From Psychroflexus curvus (GTDB lineage Bacteria; Bacteroidota; Bacteroidia; Flavobacteriales; Flavobacteriaceae), in assembly GCF_020164585.1 (NCBI RefSeq), contig NZ_JAIQZF010000003.1, forward strand, positions 310,001 through 374,000: a stretch of DNA of 64,000 nt. The letters are read 5' to 3'. Every line of letters begins with the position of its first letter. Position 1 is the stretch's first letter. The position numbers were made by a program, and so were the translations under genes. Shown piece after piece: positions 26,620 to 34,398 of the stretch. Below the pieces are notes generated by a model. That model had not been told where the DNA came from, searched no databases, and saw only the letters and a program-made list of their open reading frames with translations.

Positions 26620-27576
26620 ATGAAAGCTGTTGTTTATAAATCTACAGGAAGTTGGTATTACGTAAAAGCTGAGGATGGAGAGATTTATAATTCCAGGATA
26701 AAAGGTAAATTTAGGCTAAAGGGTATTAAAAGCACGAATCCCGTGGCAGTAGGGGATCATGTGGAAATTGACACCGAGAAAAAAGGGGACGAGACAATCG
26801 GCATCATCAAGGAGATTTACGACAGAAAGAACTACATCATCCGGAAATCGGTGAATTTATCTAAGCAAACTCACATTATTGCCGCAAATATTGATTTAGC
26901 TTTTTTACTCATTACACACAATAATCCACCTACAAGTACCACCTTTATCGATAGGTTCCTGGTCACTGCAGAAGCATATCACATTCCAACCGTTTTATTG
27001 ATTAATAAAGTTGACGCTTACAGCCTTGAAGAATTTGGAGAGATGAAATTTCTCGCAGAATTGTATAGAAATATTGGTTATACCTGTATTGGTATTTCTG
27101 CAGAAACAGGCGAAAATATCGATAAGGTAAAAGAACTGATGAAGGATAAAGTAAGTGTTTTTGCTGGCCACAGTGGTGTGGGAAAATCTACTTTGGTGAA
27201 TTCAATCGAACCTAGTTTGAATATCAAGACTTCAGAAATTTCCGAGCAACATCGGCAAGGGCAGCATACTACAACTTTTGCAGAAATGCACGAATTGCAT
27301 TTTGGAGGTCAGATTATAGATACACCAGGCATACGTGGATTTGGGGTTGTCGATATCGATAAATATTCGCTTGACAATTACTTTCCAGAATTTTTTGAAC
27401 TCAAAACACACTGCAAATTCAATAACTGCATTCACATAGATGAACCTAAATGTGCTGTAAAAGCTGCTCTTGCTGAAGATGAGATAGCTTATTCAAGATA
27501 TAAAAGTTATTTACAGATTTTAGAAGGTGAGGAGGATGAAAGTTTCAGAAAGGACCCTTATCAAGATTTAAGATAA
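26620..27576 (+). CDS. rsgA: small-subunit-dependent ribosome assembly GTPase RsgA
   Basis: RsgA is a late 30S-subunit assembly factor. The 318 residues carry an N-terminal OB fold, then a circularly permuted GTPase with G4 (LLINKVD) ahead of G1 (AGHSGVGKSTLVNS) and G3 (IDTPGIRGFG), and a C-terminal zinc motif with CKFNNCIHIDEPKC. The order of the G motifs is diagnostic. It lies 31 nt after the DAHP synthase gene and 1 nt before dtd. Confidence 0.95.
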   Translation: MKAVVYKSTGSWYYVKAEDGEIYNSRIKGKFRLKGIKSTNPVAVGDHVEIDTEKKGDETIGIIKEIYDRKNYIIRKSVNLSKQTHIIAANIDLAFLLITHNNPPTSTTFIDRFLVTAEAYHIPTVLLINKVDAYSLEEFGEMKFLAELYRNIGYTCIGISAETGENIDKVKELMKDKVSVFAGHSGVGKSTLVNSIEPSLNIKTSEISEQHRQGQHTTTFAEMHELHFGGQIIDTPGIRGFGVVDIDKYSLDNYFPEFFELKTHCKFNNCIHIDEPKCAVKAALAEDEIAYSRYKSYLQILEGEEDESFRKDPYQDLR

Positions 27577-27577
27577 A

Positions 27578-28030
27578 ATGAGAATAATACTACAAAGAGT
27601 AAAAAAAGCTTCAGTTGAAATCGATACCCAAATTGCTGGAAGTATTCATCAGGGACTTTTGATTTATTTAGGCGTTGAAGATGAAGACAAACAAGAGGAT
27701 ATCGATTGGTTGGTCAAAAAAGTGACACACTTAAGAATTTTTTCTGATGAAGAGGGGAAGATGAATCTGAACATCAGGGATATAGAGGGTGAATTTCTAA
27801 TAGTGAGTCAATTCACACTTTACGCCTCCACCAAAAAAGGAAATCGCCCAAGCTTTACAAATGCTGCCAAGCCTGAGTTAGCCAAAAAGCTTTATCAGGA
27901 TTTTATAGAGACTTTAAAAAGTACTTTGGTAGCCAATATTCAGACCGGAAGATTTGGAGCCAATATGCAAGTAGCTTCTGTAAATGACGGGCCACTCACT
28001 TTTATCTTAGATTCAAAGCAAAAGGTATAA
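27578..28030 (+). CDS. dtd: D-aminoacyl-tRNA deacylase
   Basis: Dtd removes D-amino acids (and mischarged glycine) from tRNAs. The 150-residue protein begins MRIILQRVKKASVEI and has the two active-site motifs of the family, SQFTLYAST and the cross-subunit Gly-Pro motif NDGPLTF near the C-terminus. It starts 1 nt after rsgA, so co-translation is likely. Confidence 0.95.
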   Translation: MRIILQRVKKASVEIDTQIAGSIHQGLLIYLGVEDEDKQEDIDWLVKKVTHLRIFSDEEGKMNLNIRDIEGEFLIVSQFTLYASTKKGNRPSFTNAAKPELAKKLYQDFIETLKSTLVANIQTGRFGANMQVASVNDGPLTFILDSKQKV

Positions 28031-28053
28031 CACAGTATATAAAATCATAACAC

Positions 28054-28380
28054 ATGAATATAAAAGACGCTCAGCTTGCAGTAGATGACTGGATAAAAGA
28101 ACATGGTGTACGCTATTTCGATGAGCTTACCAATATGGCTCAACTTACAGAAGAAGTAGGGGAAGTGGCAAGGATTATTGCCAGACGCTACGGGGAGCAG
28201 AGCGAAAAAGAAAGCGATAAGTCTAAAGATCTGGGCGAGGAACTTGCAGATGTAGTCTTTGTTGTTTTATGTTTGGCAAACCAAACAAGTATCGATTTGC
28301 AACAAGCATTCGATAAGAAACTGGACATAAAAACAAAACGCGATCACGATCGTCATCAAAATAATAAAAAACTCAACTAA
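28054..28380 (+). CDS. MazG-like nucleotide pyrophosphohydrolase
   Basis: The 108-residue protein has the paired acidic motifs of the MazG/all-alpha NTP pyrophosphatase superfamily, LTEEVGEVARII and GEELADVVFVVLCLA, which bind Mg ions. Short MazG-like enzymes hydrolyse (d)NTPs to monophosphates, often as housecleaning. The exact substrate is unknown. The stop is directly followed by the ATG of the next gene. Confidence 0.88.
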   Translation: MNIKDAQLAVDDWIKEHGVRYFDELTNMAQLTEEVGEVARIIARRYGEQSEKESDKSKDLGEELADVVFVVLCLANQTSIDLQQAFDKKLDIKTKRDHDRHQNNKKLN

Positions 28381-28638
28381 ATGTTTCAACGCGTAATTTC
28401 TACTAAAGGCTTCTGGCGATCTGTTACTATTTTAGCCATTGGGTTTATTTTCATATACAACATCGTCGACCTTTGGTTTGCCTATGATTTTGAATGGTCA
28501 GCGTACTTTGAAAACAGATTATCTCAAGAAAATCTGCTGAGATTTTTTGTCGCTAACATAATGAGTGGTTTTGTTTATGGTTTTGTAGTGACTTATTTAA
28601 AATTTAGAGGCAACATCAAAAAAAATGATGCTCAATGA
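28381..28638 (+). CDS. small two-span membrane protein of unknown function
   Basis: I do not recognise this 85-residue protein. It has two hydrophobic helices (about residues 15-32 and 52-72) separated by an acidic/aromatic loop, and a Lys-rich tail. It begins directly after the MazG-like stop codon and overlaps aroA by 4 nt, so it is translated as part of the operon. Its position between a nucleotide-cleaning enzyme and aroA gives no clear functional hint. Confidence 0.8.
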   Translation: MFQRVISTKGFWRSVTILAIGFIFIYNIVDLWFAYDFEWSAYFENRLSQENLLRFFVANIMSGFVYGFVVTYLKFRGNIKKNDAQ

Positions 28639-29855
28639 AACTAAGATTTTCACTTCCTAAAACAGAGTATTTTCAATTTGATATTACGGGTTCCAAAAGT
28701 ATTTCCAATAGATATCTTATTTTGGCAGCTTTATTTTCAAATTTAGAGTTGAAGGGATTGTCGAATAGCGATGACACTCAGGTTCTTCAAAAAGCGCTGT
28801 CAAAACCACTTGAAGAAACCAAAGAAATCGATATTCATCACGCAGGTACAGCTATGCGATTTTTAACGGCCTACTTATCCACTCTTCCTCAGGTTGAACT
28901 TGTGCTTACGGGAAGTCAGCGTATGCAGGAACGACCAATTGGTATTTTGGTGGAAGCCCTTAGAAATTTGGGTGCAACAATTGAATTCGTAAAAAATGAA
29001 GGGTTTCCACCTCTGAAAATTTCAGGAAGATCCTTTCAGAAAGAACACATATCCATTTCAGCAGACGTGAGCAGTCAGTACATTACAGCTTTGATGCTTA
29101 TCGCTCCATCGTTAAAAAACGGATTGACTATAAATTTAGAATCCAAAGTCACTTCTAAGCCTTATTTGAAGATGACCGCTCAGGCTCTTGAATCTGTAGG
29201 AGTTCAGGTTGATTTTGAAGTTAACTCTATCAAGGTTTTTCCCAAAAGACAGATTCAGCCCACTCAAATTTCTGTAGAATCTGACTGGAGTTCGGTATCT
29301 TATTTTTATAGCTGTTTAGCACTAATGGAGTCTGGAACAATGGAGATCTCTACTTTTTATAAGGATAGTCTTCAGGGCGATTCTAAGGTCGCAGAGTTTT
29401 ATAAGCTTTTTGGAATTGAAACTCAGTTCAAAAAAGAATTGATTCAACTTTCAAAAGTTGAAAATTTTAAACTTCCGCAAAAAATCGAATTGGATCTCAA
29501 TGACACCCCGGATTTGGCACAGACGATTGCAGTAAGCTGTTTGGGACTAGGTGTTGAGTGTTTTTTAACTGGCCTTCATACCCTAAAAGTTAAGGAAACC
29601 GACAGATTGGTTGCCCTTAAAACCGAAATTGAAAAATTTGGTGCTGAGGTAATTATAACCGATGAATCTTTACATTTAAAACCAGGTTCGGGATTAAATT
29701 CAGAAGTAAAGATAGAAACCTATCAGGATCACAGGATGGCTATGGCCTTTGCGCCTTTAGCTATAAAAACCGATTTGGAAATCTTGAATCCTGAAGTGGT
29801 GTCCAAGTCTTTTCCAGACTTTTGGGAGAAAATGAATGTGCTGGGTATCCAGTAA
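28635..29855 (+). CDS. aroA: 3-phosphoshikimate 1-carboxyvinyltransferase (EPSP synthase)
   Basis: AroA joins phosphoenolpyruvate to shikimate 3-phosphate, the sixth step of the shikimate pathway. The 406-residue protein has the substrate motif GSKSISNRYLILAA, the HHAGTAMRFLTAYL region, KVKETDRLVALK and DHRMAMAFAPLA. The canonical LXGNAGTA loop reads IHHAGTAMRF here, as in other Bacteroidota. It ends the plus-strand operon that begins with DAHP synthase, so entry and late steps share one transcript. Confidence 0.93.
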   Translation: MKLRFSLPKTEYFQFDITGSKSISNRYLILAALFSNLELKGLSNSDDTQVLQKALSKPLEETKEIDIHHAGTAMRFLTAYLSTLPQVELVLTGSQRMQERPIGILVEALRNLGATIEFVKNEGFPPLKISGRSFQKEHISISADVSSQYITALMLIAPSLKNGLTINLESKVTSKPYLKMTAQALESVGVQVDFEVNSIKVFPKRQIQPTQISVESDWSSVSYFYSCLALMESGTMEISTFYKDSLQGDSKVAEFYKLFGIETQFKKELIQLSKVENFKLPQKIELDLNDTPDLAQTIAVSCLGLGVECFLTGLHTLKVKETDRLVALKTEIEKFGAEVIITDESLHLKPGSGLNSEVKIETYQDHRMAMAFAPLAIKTDLEILNPEVVSKSFPDFWEKMNVLGIQ

Positions 29856-29900
29856 AGACAGCGATTGACCTGTCATAAAGGTAAATAAACTATAAATTAC

Positions 29901-29932
29901 TTGACAACGCCTATCTCGCGGTCGTATATTTG
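29901..29932 (+). promoter_or_regulatory. promoter of queA
   Basis: A -33 TTG (29901-29903, reading TTG in TTGACA) and a -7 box TATATTTG at 29925-29932 are separated by about 21 nt. The queA ATG follows 27 nt later. Confidence 0.6.
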
Positions 29933-29958
29933 CACACTTTTAAAAAAACAAGACTATT

Positions 29959-31014
29959 ATGGGAATGAAACTTTCACAATTCGAATTTACTTTACCTGAT
30001 GACCTTTTGGCAGAATTTCCGTCGGAGCACAGAGATGAAGCCAAATTAATGGTAGTAAATCGTAAAGATGGTTCTATTGAGCACAAAATGTTTAAAGACG
30101 TTATTAATTATTTTGACGAAAAAGACGTCATGGTGTTCAATAATACCAAAGTTTTCCCAGCAAGATTATACGGTAACAAAGAAAAAACGGGAGCGAAAAT
30201 TGAAGTTTTCTTATTGAGAGAACTCAATCCTGAAACACGTCTTTGGGATGTACTTGTAGACCCTGCACGAAAAATAAGAATTGGAAACAAACTCTATTTT
30301 GGAGAAGACGAAAGCCTGGTCGCCGAAGTTATTGACAATACGACCAACAGAGGGAGAACATTGCGTTTTCTTTATGATGGGTCTTACCAGGATTTCAGAG
30401 ATAAATTGACAGAGCTAGGTCAGACGCCTCTTCCTAAATACATCAAACGGGATGTAGTCCCGGAAGATGCTGAGCGTTACCAAACGATTTATGCCAAAAA
30501 TGAGGGTGCTGTTGCTGCGCCTACGGCAGGACTTCACTTCTCAAAACACCTTTTGAAGCGCCTTGAAATTAAAGGGGTTGATTTTGCAGAAGTGACTTTG
30601 CACATTGGTTTAGGTACTTTTAACCCGGTAGAAGTTGAAGATTTGTCTAAACACAAAATGGACAGTGAAGAAATAATGATTGACAGCAAAGCGACCAGCA
30701 TTATCAACAAAGCGAAATCTGAAAAACGAAGAATTTGTGCTGTAGGGACTACAGTGATGAGAACGTTGGAAAGTGCTGTAAGCTCCAATCACAGATTGAA
30801 TGAATACAATGGATGGACTAATAAATTCATTTTTCCTCCTCACGATTTTAGCATAGCCAACTGCATGATTACCAATTTCCACATGCCAAAATCTACTTTA
30901 TTGATGATGATCTCCGCATTTGCAGGCCATGATTTGATGGAAAAAGCCTACAAAGAAGCGATAAAAGAAAATTATAAGTTTTACTCTTACGGCGATGCTA
31001 TGCTGATTTTGTAG
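29959..31014 (+). CDS. queA: S-adenosylmethionine:tRNA ribosyltransferase-isomerase
   Basis: QueA transfers the ribosyl part of SAM to preQ1 in tRNA, making epoxyqueuosine. The 351-residue protein has the family motifs LIAEFP-like [53 protein letters not shown] and [12 protein letters not shown]. It is a single-gene unit with its own promoter and a strong terminator shared with the convergent rlmH. No other queuosine gene lies in the window. Confidence 0.95.
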   Translation: MGMKLSQFEFTLPDDLLAEFPSEHRDEAKLMVVNRKDGSIEHKMFKDVINYFDEKDVMVFNNTKVFPARLYGNKEKTGAKIEVFLLRELNPETRLWDVLVDPARKIRIGNKLYFGEDESLVAEVIDNTTNRGRTLRFLYDGSYQDFRDKLTELGQTPLPKYIKRDVVPEDAERYQTIYAKNEGAVAAPTAGLHFSKHLLKRLEIKGVDFAEVTLHIGLGTFNPVEVEDLSKHKMDSEEIMIDSKATSIINKAKSEKRRICAVGTTVMRTLESAVSSNHRLNEYNGWTNKFIFPPHDFSIANCMITNFHMPKSTLLMMISAFAGHDLMEKAYKEAIKENYKFYSYGDAMLIL

Positions 31015-31038
31015 TCATTGAATTTAAAATTAAGGGAG

Positions 31039-31072
31039 AAGCTGGCTTATGTGATGTAAGTCAGCTTTTTTT
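31039..31072. terminator. bidirectional-type terminator between queA and rlmH
   Basis: AAGCTGGCTTA (31039-31049) pairs with TAAGTCAGCTT (31057-31067), with one G-T pair and a 7-nt loop, and is followed by a T tract on the plus strand. It lies 25 nt after the queA stop and just outside the rlmH stop. Confidence 0.8.
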
Positions 31073-31544
31073 ATTCGTGGTGGTAAGGAAGATTCCCTAA
31101 AATGGTGAAGGCTCTATACAATTGTTCGGTAAAAAACAACCGAATCATTTGATGAGAAAATGTCATTTTGGAAAGCGATAATTTTTGATCGCCTCTGGCA
31201 TAGACCTCCGGGGAAAACCCATAAGGGCCGCCAACGACAAAGACAAGATTTTTAAGACCAGAATTCATGCGTTTTTGTAGCCAGTTCGCCAACTTGGTTG
31301 AGGTGTATTCATCGCCATTTTCATCAAGAAGTACAACAAAATCCGAGGTTGAAATCTGTTTTAAGATAAGGTCTCCTTCTTTTTCTTTTTGCAGCTCAAA
31401 CTCCATATTTTTTCTTTTCTTGAGATCAGGAATAATGGAGATTTTAAAATTCACAAAATGCGACAGTCGCTTTTTGTAATCATGGATTAAGACATCCAAA
31501 TGGCGATTATCTGTTTTGCCAACGAGGATTAAGGTGATGGTCAT
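31071..31544 (-). CDS. rlmH: 23S rRNA pseudouridine-1915 N3-methyltransferase
   Basis: RlmH is a SPOUT-class methyltransferase acting on 70S ribosomes. The 157-residue protein has the family start TLILVGKTDNRHLD, the SAM-knot FVVGGPYGFSPEV and the C-terminal MTFSHQMIRLFFTEQLYRAF with NLPYHHE at the end. I take the ATG at 31544. A start at 31631 would run across the nadC promoter region and into nadC, and its extra residues are unlike the family. Confidence 0.95.
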   Translation of the reverse strand: MTITLILVGKTDNRHLDVLIHDYKKRLSHFVNFKISIIPDLKKRKNMEFELQKEKEGDLILKQISTSDFVVLLDENGDEYTSTKLANWLQKRMNSGLKNLVFVVGGPYGFSPEVYARGDQKLSLSKMTFSHQMIRLFFTEQLYRAFTILGNLPYHHE

Positions 31545-31558
31545 CTGTATAAAAAGTT

Positions 31559-31581
31559 TAACTTTGTTTGAGACAAAAATA
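31559..31581. promoter_or_regulatory. overlapping divergent promoters of nadC and rlmH
   Basis: In the 46-nt gap between the two starts, the plus strand has TAACTTTG (31559-31566) for nadC and the minus strand has TATTTTTG (31581 to 31574) for rlmH. Both match TAnnTTTG. The two transcription starts would lie within each other's promoter region. Confidence 0.6.
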
Positions 31582-31590
31582 GAGAACCAA

Positions 31591-32448
31591 ATGATTAGCG
31601 AAAAGCGATTGGCAGAAGAAATACAAATCATTATTCAGAATGCGATAAGAGAAGATGTAGGCGAAGGAGATCATTCTAGTTTAGCTTGTATTCCAAAGGA
31701 GGCCACAGGCAAAGCTAAATTACTTGTAAAAGACGAAGGGGTTTTGGCTGGTGTCGACTTTGCGAAGCAGGTTTTTGATTATGTGGATTCCTCTTTGAAA
31801 GTGGAAGTACTTATGAAAGACGGGGATATCATGACTCACGATGATATTGCTTTTTATGTGTCCGGTTCTAGCCAGTCTATATTAAAAGCAGAGCGAGTGG
31901 TGCTAAATGCCATGCAACGCATGAGTGCTATTGCCACAAAAACTCATCAGTTTTCCAGCTTGCTTGAAGGATTTAAAACTCAAATTTTGGACACGCGTAA
32001 AACAACACCAGGTTTTAGAGCTTTGGAAAAACAGGCAGTTGAAATTGGAGGGGGTGAAAACCACAGATTCGCCTTGTATGACATGGTCATGCTAAAAGAT
32101 AACCACATTGATTTTGCAGGAGGCATATCAAAAGCCATACAAAAAACAGTAAGTTATCTTGCAGACAATAGATTAGATTTGAAGATTGTAGTGGAAGCAA
32201 GATCACTTTCAGAGGTCAAAGAAATCTTACAATCTGATGGGGTTTATAGAATTTTACTTGATAACTTTAGTTTTGAAGATACCAAAGCCGCTGTAGAGCT
32301 TATCAGCAGGAAATGTTATACAGAATCCAGTGGTGGCATTACTTTGAATAATGCCAAGAACTATGCCGAATGCGGAGTCGATTTTATCTCCAGCGGAGCG
32401 CTCACGCATTCGGTTTATAATTTCGACCTAAGCCTAAAAGCTGTATAA
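31591..32448 (+). CDS. nadC: nicotinate-nucleotide pyrophosphorylase (carboxylating)
   Basis: NadC makes nicotinate mononucleotide from quinolinate and PRPP in de novo NAD synthesis. The 285-residue protein has EDVGEGDHSS, the core LNAMQRMSAIAT, ILDTRKTTPGFRALEKQAV, the GGGENHRFALYDMVMLKDNH motif with catalytic basic residues, and SSGALTHSV at the C-terminus. The ATG at 31591 fits the promoter box at 31559-31566; an upstream start at 31516 would precede transcription start. It begins a five-gene run ending with priA. Confidence 0.95.
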   Translation: MISEKRLAEEIQIIIQNAIREDVGEGDHSSLACIPKEATGKAKLLVKDEGVLAGVDFAKQVFDYVDSSLKVEVLMKDGDIMTHDDIAFYVSGSSQSILKAERVVLNAMQRMSAIATKTHQFSSLLEGFKTQILDTRKTTPGFRALEKQAVEIGGGENHRFALYDMVMLKDNHIDFAGGISKAIQKTVSYLADNRLDLKIVVEARSLSEVKEILQSDGVYRILLDNFSFEDTKAAVELISRKCYTESSGGITLNNAKNYAECGVDFISSGALTHSVYNFDLSLKAV

Positions 32449-32449
32449 G

Positions 32450-33385
32450 ATGGCTGCTGAAATTAGCGACACACTCAAAAAAATCCCGGTAATTTCTAGA
32501 ATTGCTTTTTGGTTAAATCAGAAAGACCTGCCTGGTTGCGAGGGATTTACGCTTTACGATTTGTTCAGTTTATATACACGGGGTATTATAAAAGGAACGT
32601 TTTCTACCAGAGCAAGCGCCATAGCTTTTAGTTTTTTCATGGCTATTTTCCCCTTTTTACTTTTTATTCTGAATTTGATTCCATTCGTTTGGTTTATCGA
32701 TAATTTTCAGCAAGAATTACTCAATTATCTCGAAGACCTGCTCCCCCCGCAGACTTCTGGCATGTTTCAGGATATTTTTTATGACATTGCAAACAACCCT
32801 AGAGCTGGATTGCTTTCTTTTGTTTTTTTACTCTCTATTTTTTTGATGTCCAATGGGGTAAACGCTATTTTCACAAGCTTTGAATTTTCCTATCACACCC
32901 AAATCAACAGAACGATTATAAGACAGTATATGGTTGCTGTAGGAGTCGCTATTATTGTTGCCGTTTTATTACTAATAGCAGTTATAGCAACGGTTTACTT
33001 GAGTTTTCTTATTGACCAATTTAAGAGTATAGGCGTTGTTGGAGATTCCCTTTTGCTTGCTAAATATGGCCGTTTTGCGATTTTAATTCTTGTACTGGTA
33101 TTTGGAATTTCTACCTTGTATTACTTCGGCACTAAAGAAGGTAAGAAAACCCGGTTTTTCTCCTTAGGTTCATTTTTTACAACAATATTAATTATACTAA
33201 CCACCTATCTGTTTTCCATTTACGTAGAAAATTTTAGTGCTTATAATAAACTATATGGTTCTATTGGTGCCTTATTAATACTCATGTTATATATTTGGTT
33301 GAACTCAAATATCCTTTTACTGGGTTTTGAATTAAATGGGTCACTTTATAATCTTAAACAAAAATCTCAAACTTTAAAAAATTAA
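32450..33385 (+). CDS. YihY/BrkB family membrane protein
   Basis: The 311-residue protein has about six membrane helices and the YihY/BrkB pattern: FSTRASAIAFSFFMAIFPF near residues 46-64, LLSFVFLLSIFLMSNGVNAI in the middle, and a C-terminal YNKLYGSIGALLILMLYIWL. The family was once called ribonuclease BN by mistake; its real function is unsettled, perhaps transport. It starts 1 nt after nadC. Confidence 0.88.
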   Translation: MAAEISDTLKKIPVISRIAFWLNQKDLPGCEGFTLYDLFSLYTRGIIKGTFSTRASAIAFSFFMAIFPFLLFILNLIPFVWFIDNFQQELLNYLEDLLPPQTSGMFQDIFYDIANNPRAGLLSFVFLLSIFLMSNGVNAIFTSFEFSYHTQINRTIIRQYMVAVGVAIIVAVLLLIAVIATVYLSFLIDQFKSIGVVGDSLLLAKYGRFAILILVLVFGISTLYYFGTKEGKKTRFFSLGSFFTTILIILTTYLFSIYVENFSAYNKLYGSIGALLILMLYIWLNSNILLLGFELNGSLYNLKQKSQTLKN

Positions 33386-33389
33386 ACTT

Positions 33390-33950
33390 ATGAAAACAAC
33401 CTTTTTTATGATTGTAGCTTTATTTGTGGCTACGACCTCTTTTGCCCAAACTGAAATTGCAGGAGTTCAACTTCCAACTACTTATGAAATTGGTGAAACC
33501 CAATTAAGCCTTAATGGAGCTGGAGTGAGAGAGAAATTTTGGATGGACATGTATGCTGGAGGGCTTTACACTGCCAAGGAAATGAATGATGCTGAAAAAG
33601 TTATGAATGCAGATGCTCCAATGGTCATTAAACTTCATATCGTGTCCGGGTTAATTTCCAGTGACAAAATGAGTTCTGCTGTAGAAGATGGCTTTGAGAA
33701 TTCTACAGAAGGCAATATGAAAGCTTTTAGAGTAAAAATCGATAAATTTAAATCCTTCTTTTCTGAAGAAATTACCAAAAATGATGTCTTTGATATCACT
33801 TATATACCTGCAAGAGGCGTGGTTGTTTTCAAAAATAAAAAAGAATTAGGTACTATCGAGGGTTTAGATTTTAAAAAAGTATTATTCGGGATATGGTTCT
33901 GTGATAAGCCGGCAGATAAGAACCTGATGAAAGGCATGTTAAATATATAA
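33390..33950 (+). CDS. secreted chalcone isomerase-like protein
   Basis: A signal peptide (about residues 1-20, ending TSFAQ) precedes a chalcone isomerase-like domain, recognisable by LSLNGAGVREKFWMDMYAGG and later YIPARGVVVF and LFGIWFCDKPAD. Bacterial members of this fold are periplasmic or outer-surface proteins of unknown function, perhaps fatty-acid binding; there is no reason to expect flavonoid chemistry. It lies 4 nt after the YihY gene and 3 nt before the DUF2147 gene. Confidence 0.86.
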   Translation: MKTTFFMIVALFVATTSFAQTEIAGVQLPTTYEIGETQLSLNGAGVREKFWMDMYAGGLYTAKEMNDAEKVMNADAPMVIKLHIVSGLISSDKMSSAVEDGFENSTEGNMKAFRVKIDKFKSFFSEEITKNDVFDITYIPARGVVVFKNKKELGTIEGLDFKKVLFGIWFCDKPADKNLMKGMLNI

Positions 33951-33953
33951 ATC

Positions 33954-34379
33954 ATGAGATTTTTAGTCTTTTTTATAGGTTTCCTTTATGGAAACCTTGT
34001 TTATTCTCAGGAAGTTTTTTCAGAATGGAAAACGATAGATGATGATTCAGGAGTTGCTAAATCTATTGTTGAAATTTATAAGAAAGACGGAGAGGTATTC
34101 GGGAAAATTAAAAGAATTCTAAGAGAAGATAAAAGAGATATACGTTGTACAGAATGTAAAGGTGATTTAAAAAACCAAAAAGTAGAAGGAATGGTTATTT
34201 TGAAAAATCTTACAAAAGATGGTGATGAATACATTGGAGGTAAAATAACAGATCCCGAAAACGGCAAAACCTACGATGCCAAGATTTGGGTTGAAGAGGA
34301 TAAACCCAATACCTTGATGGTGAGAGGTTATGTAGCCTTTTTTTACAGAACTCAGGAATGGAAGAGAATTGAGGATTAA
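33954..34379 (+). CDS. secreted DUF2147 protein
   Basis: The 141-residue protein has a signal peptide (about residues 1-19, ending VYSQ) and a DUF2147 domain: WKTIDDDSGVAKSIVEIYKK, a Cys pair in RCTECKGD, GGKITDPENGKTYDAKIW and the C-terminal RGYVAFFYRTQEW. DUF2147 proteins are small exported beta-barrel-like proteins of unknown role. It is 19 nt upstream of priA and pairs with the exported chalcone isomerase-like protein in the same operon. Confidence 0.88.
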   Translation: MRFLVFFIGFLYGNLVYSQEVFSEWKTIDDDSGVAKSIVEIYKKDGEVFGKIKRILREDKRDIRCTECKGDLKNQKVEGMVILKNLTKDGDEYIGGKITDPENGKTYDAKIWVEEDKPNTLMVRGYVAFFYRTQEWKRIED

Positions 34380-34398
34380 ATCATAATACATTATTTTC

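Noticed and set aside
31545-31631. Long N-terminal extension of rlmH reaching into nadC
   Set aside because: It would cover the divergent promoter region, and the family begins at the residues encoded from 31544.
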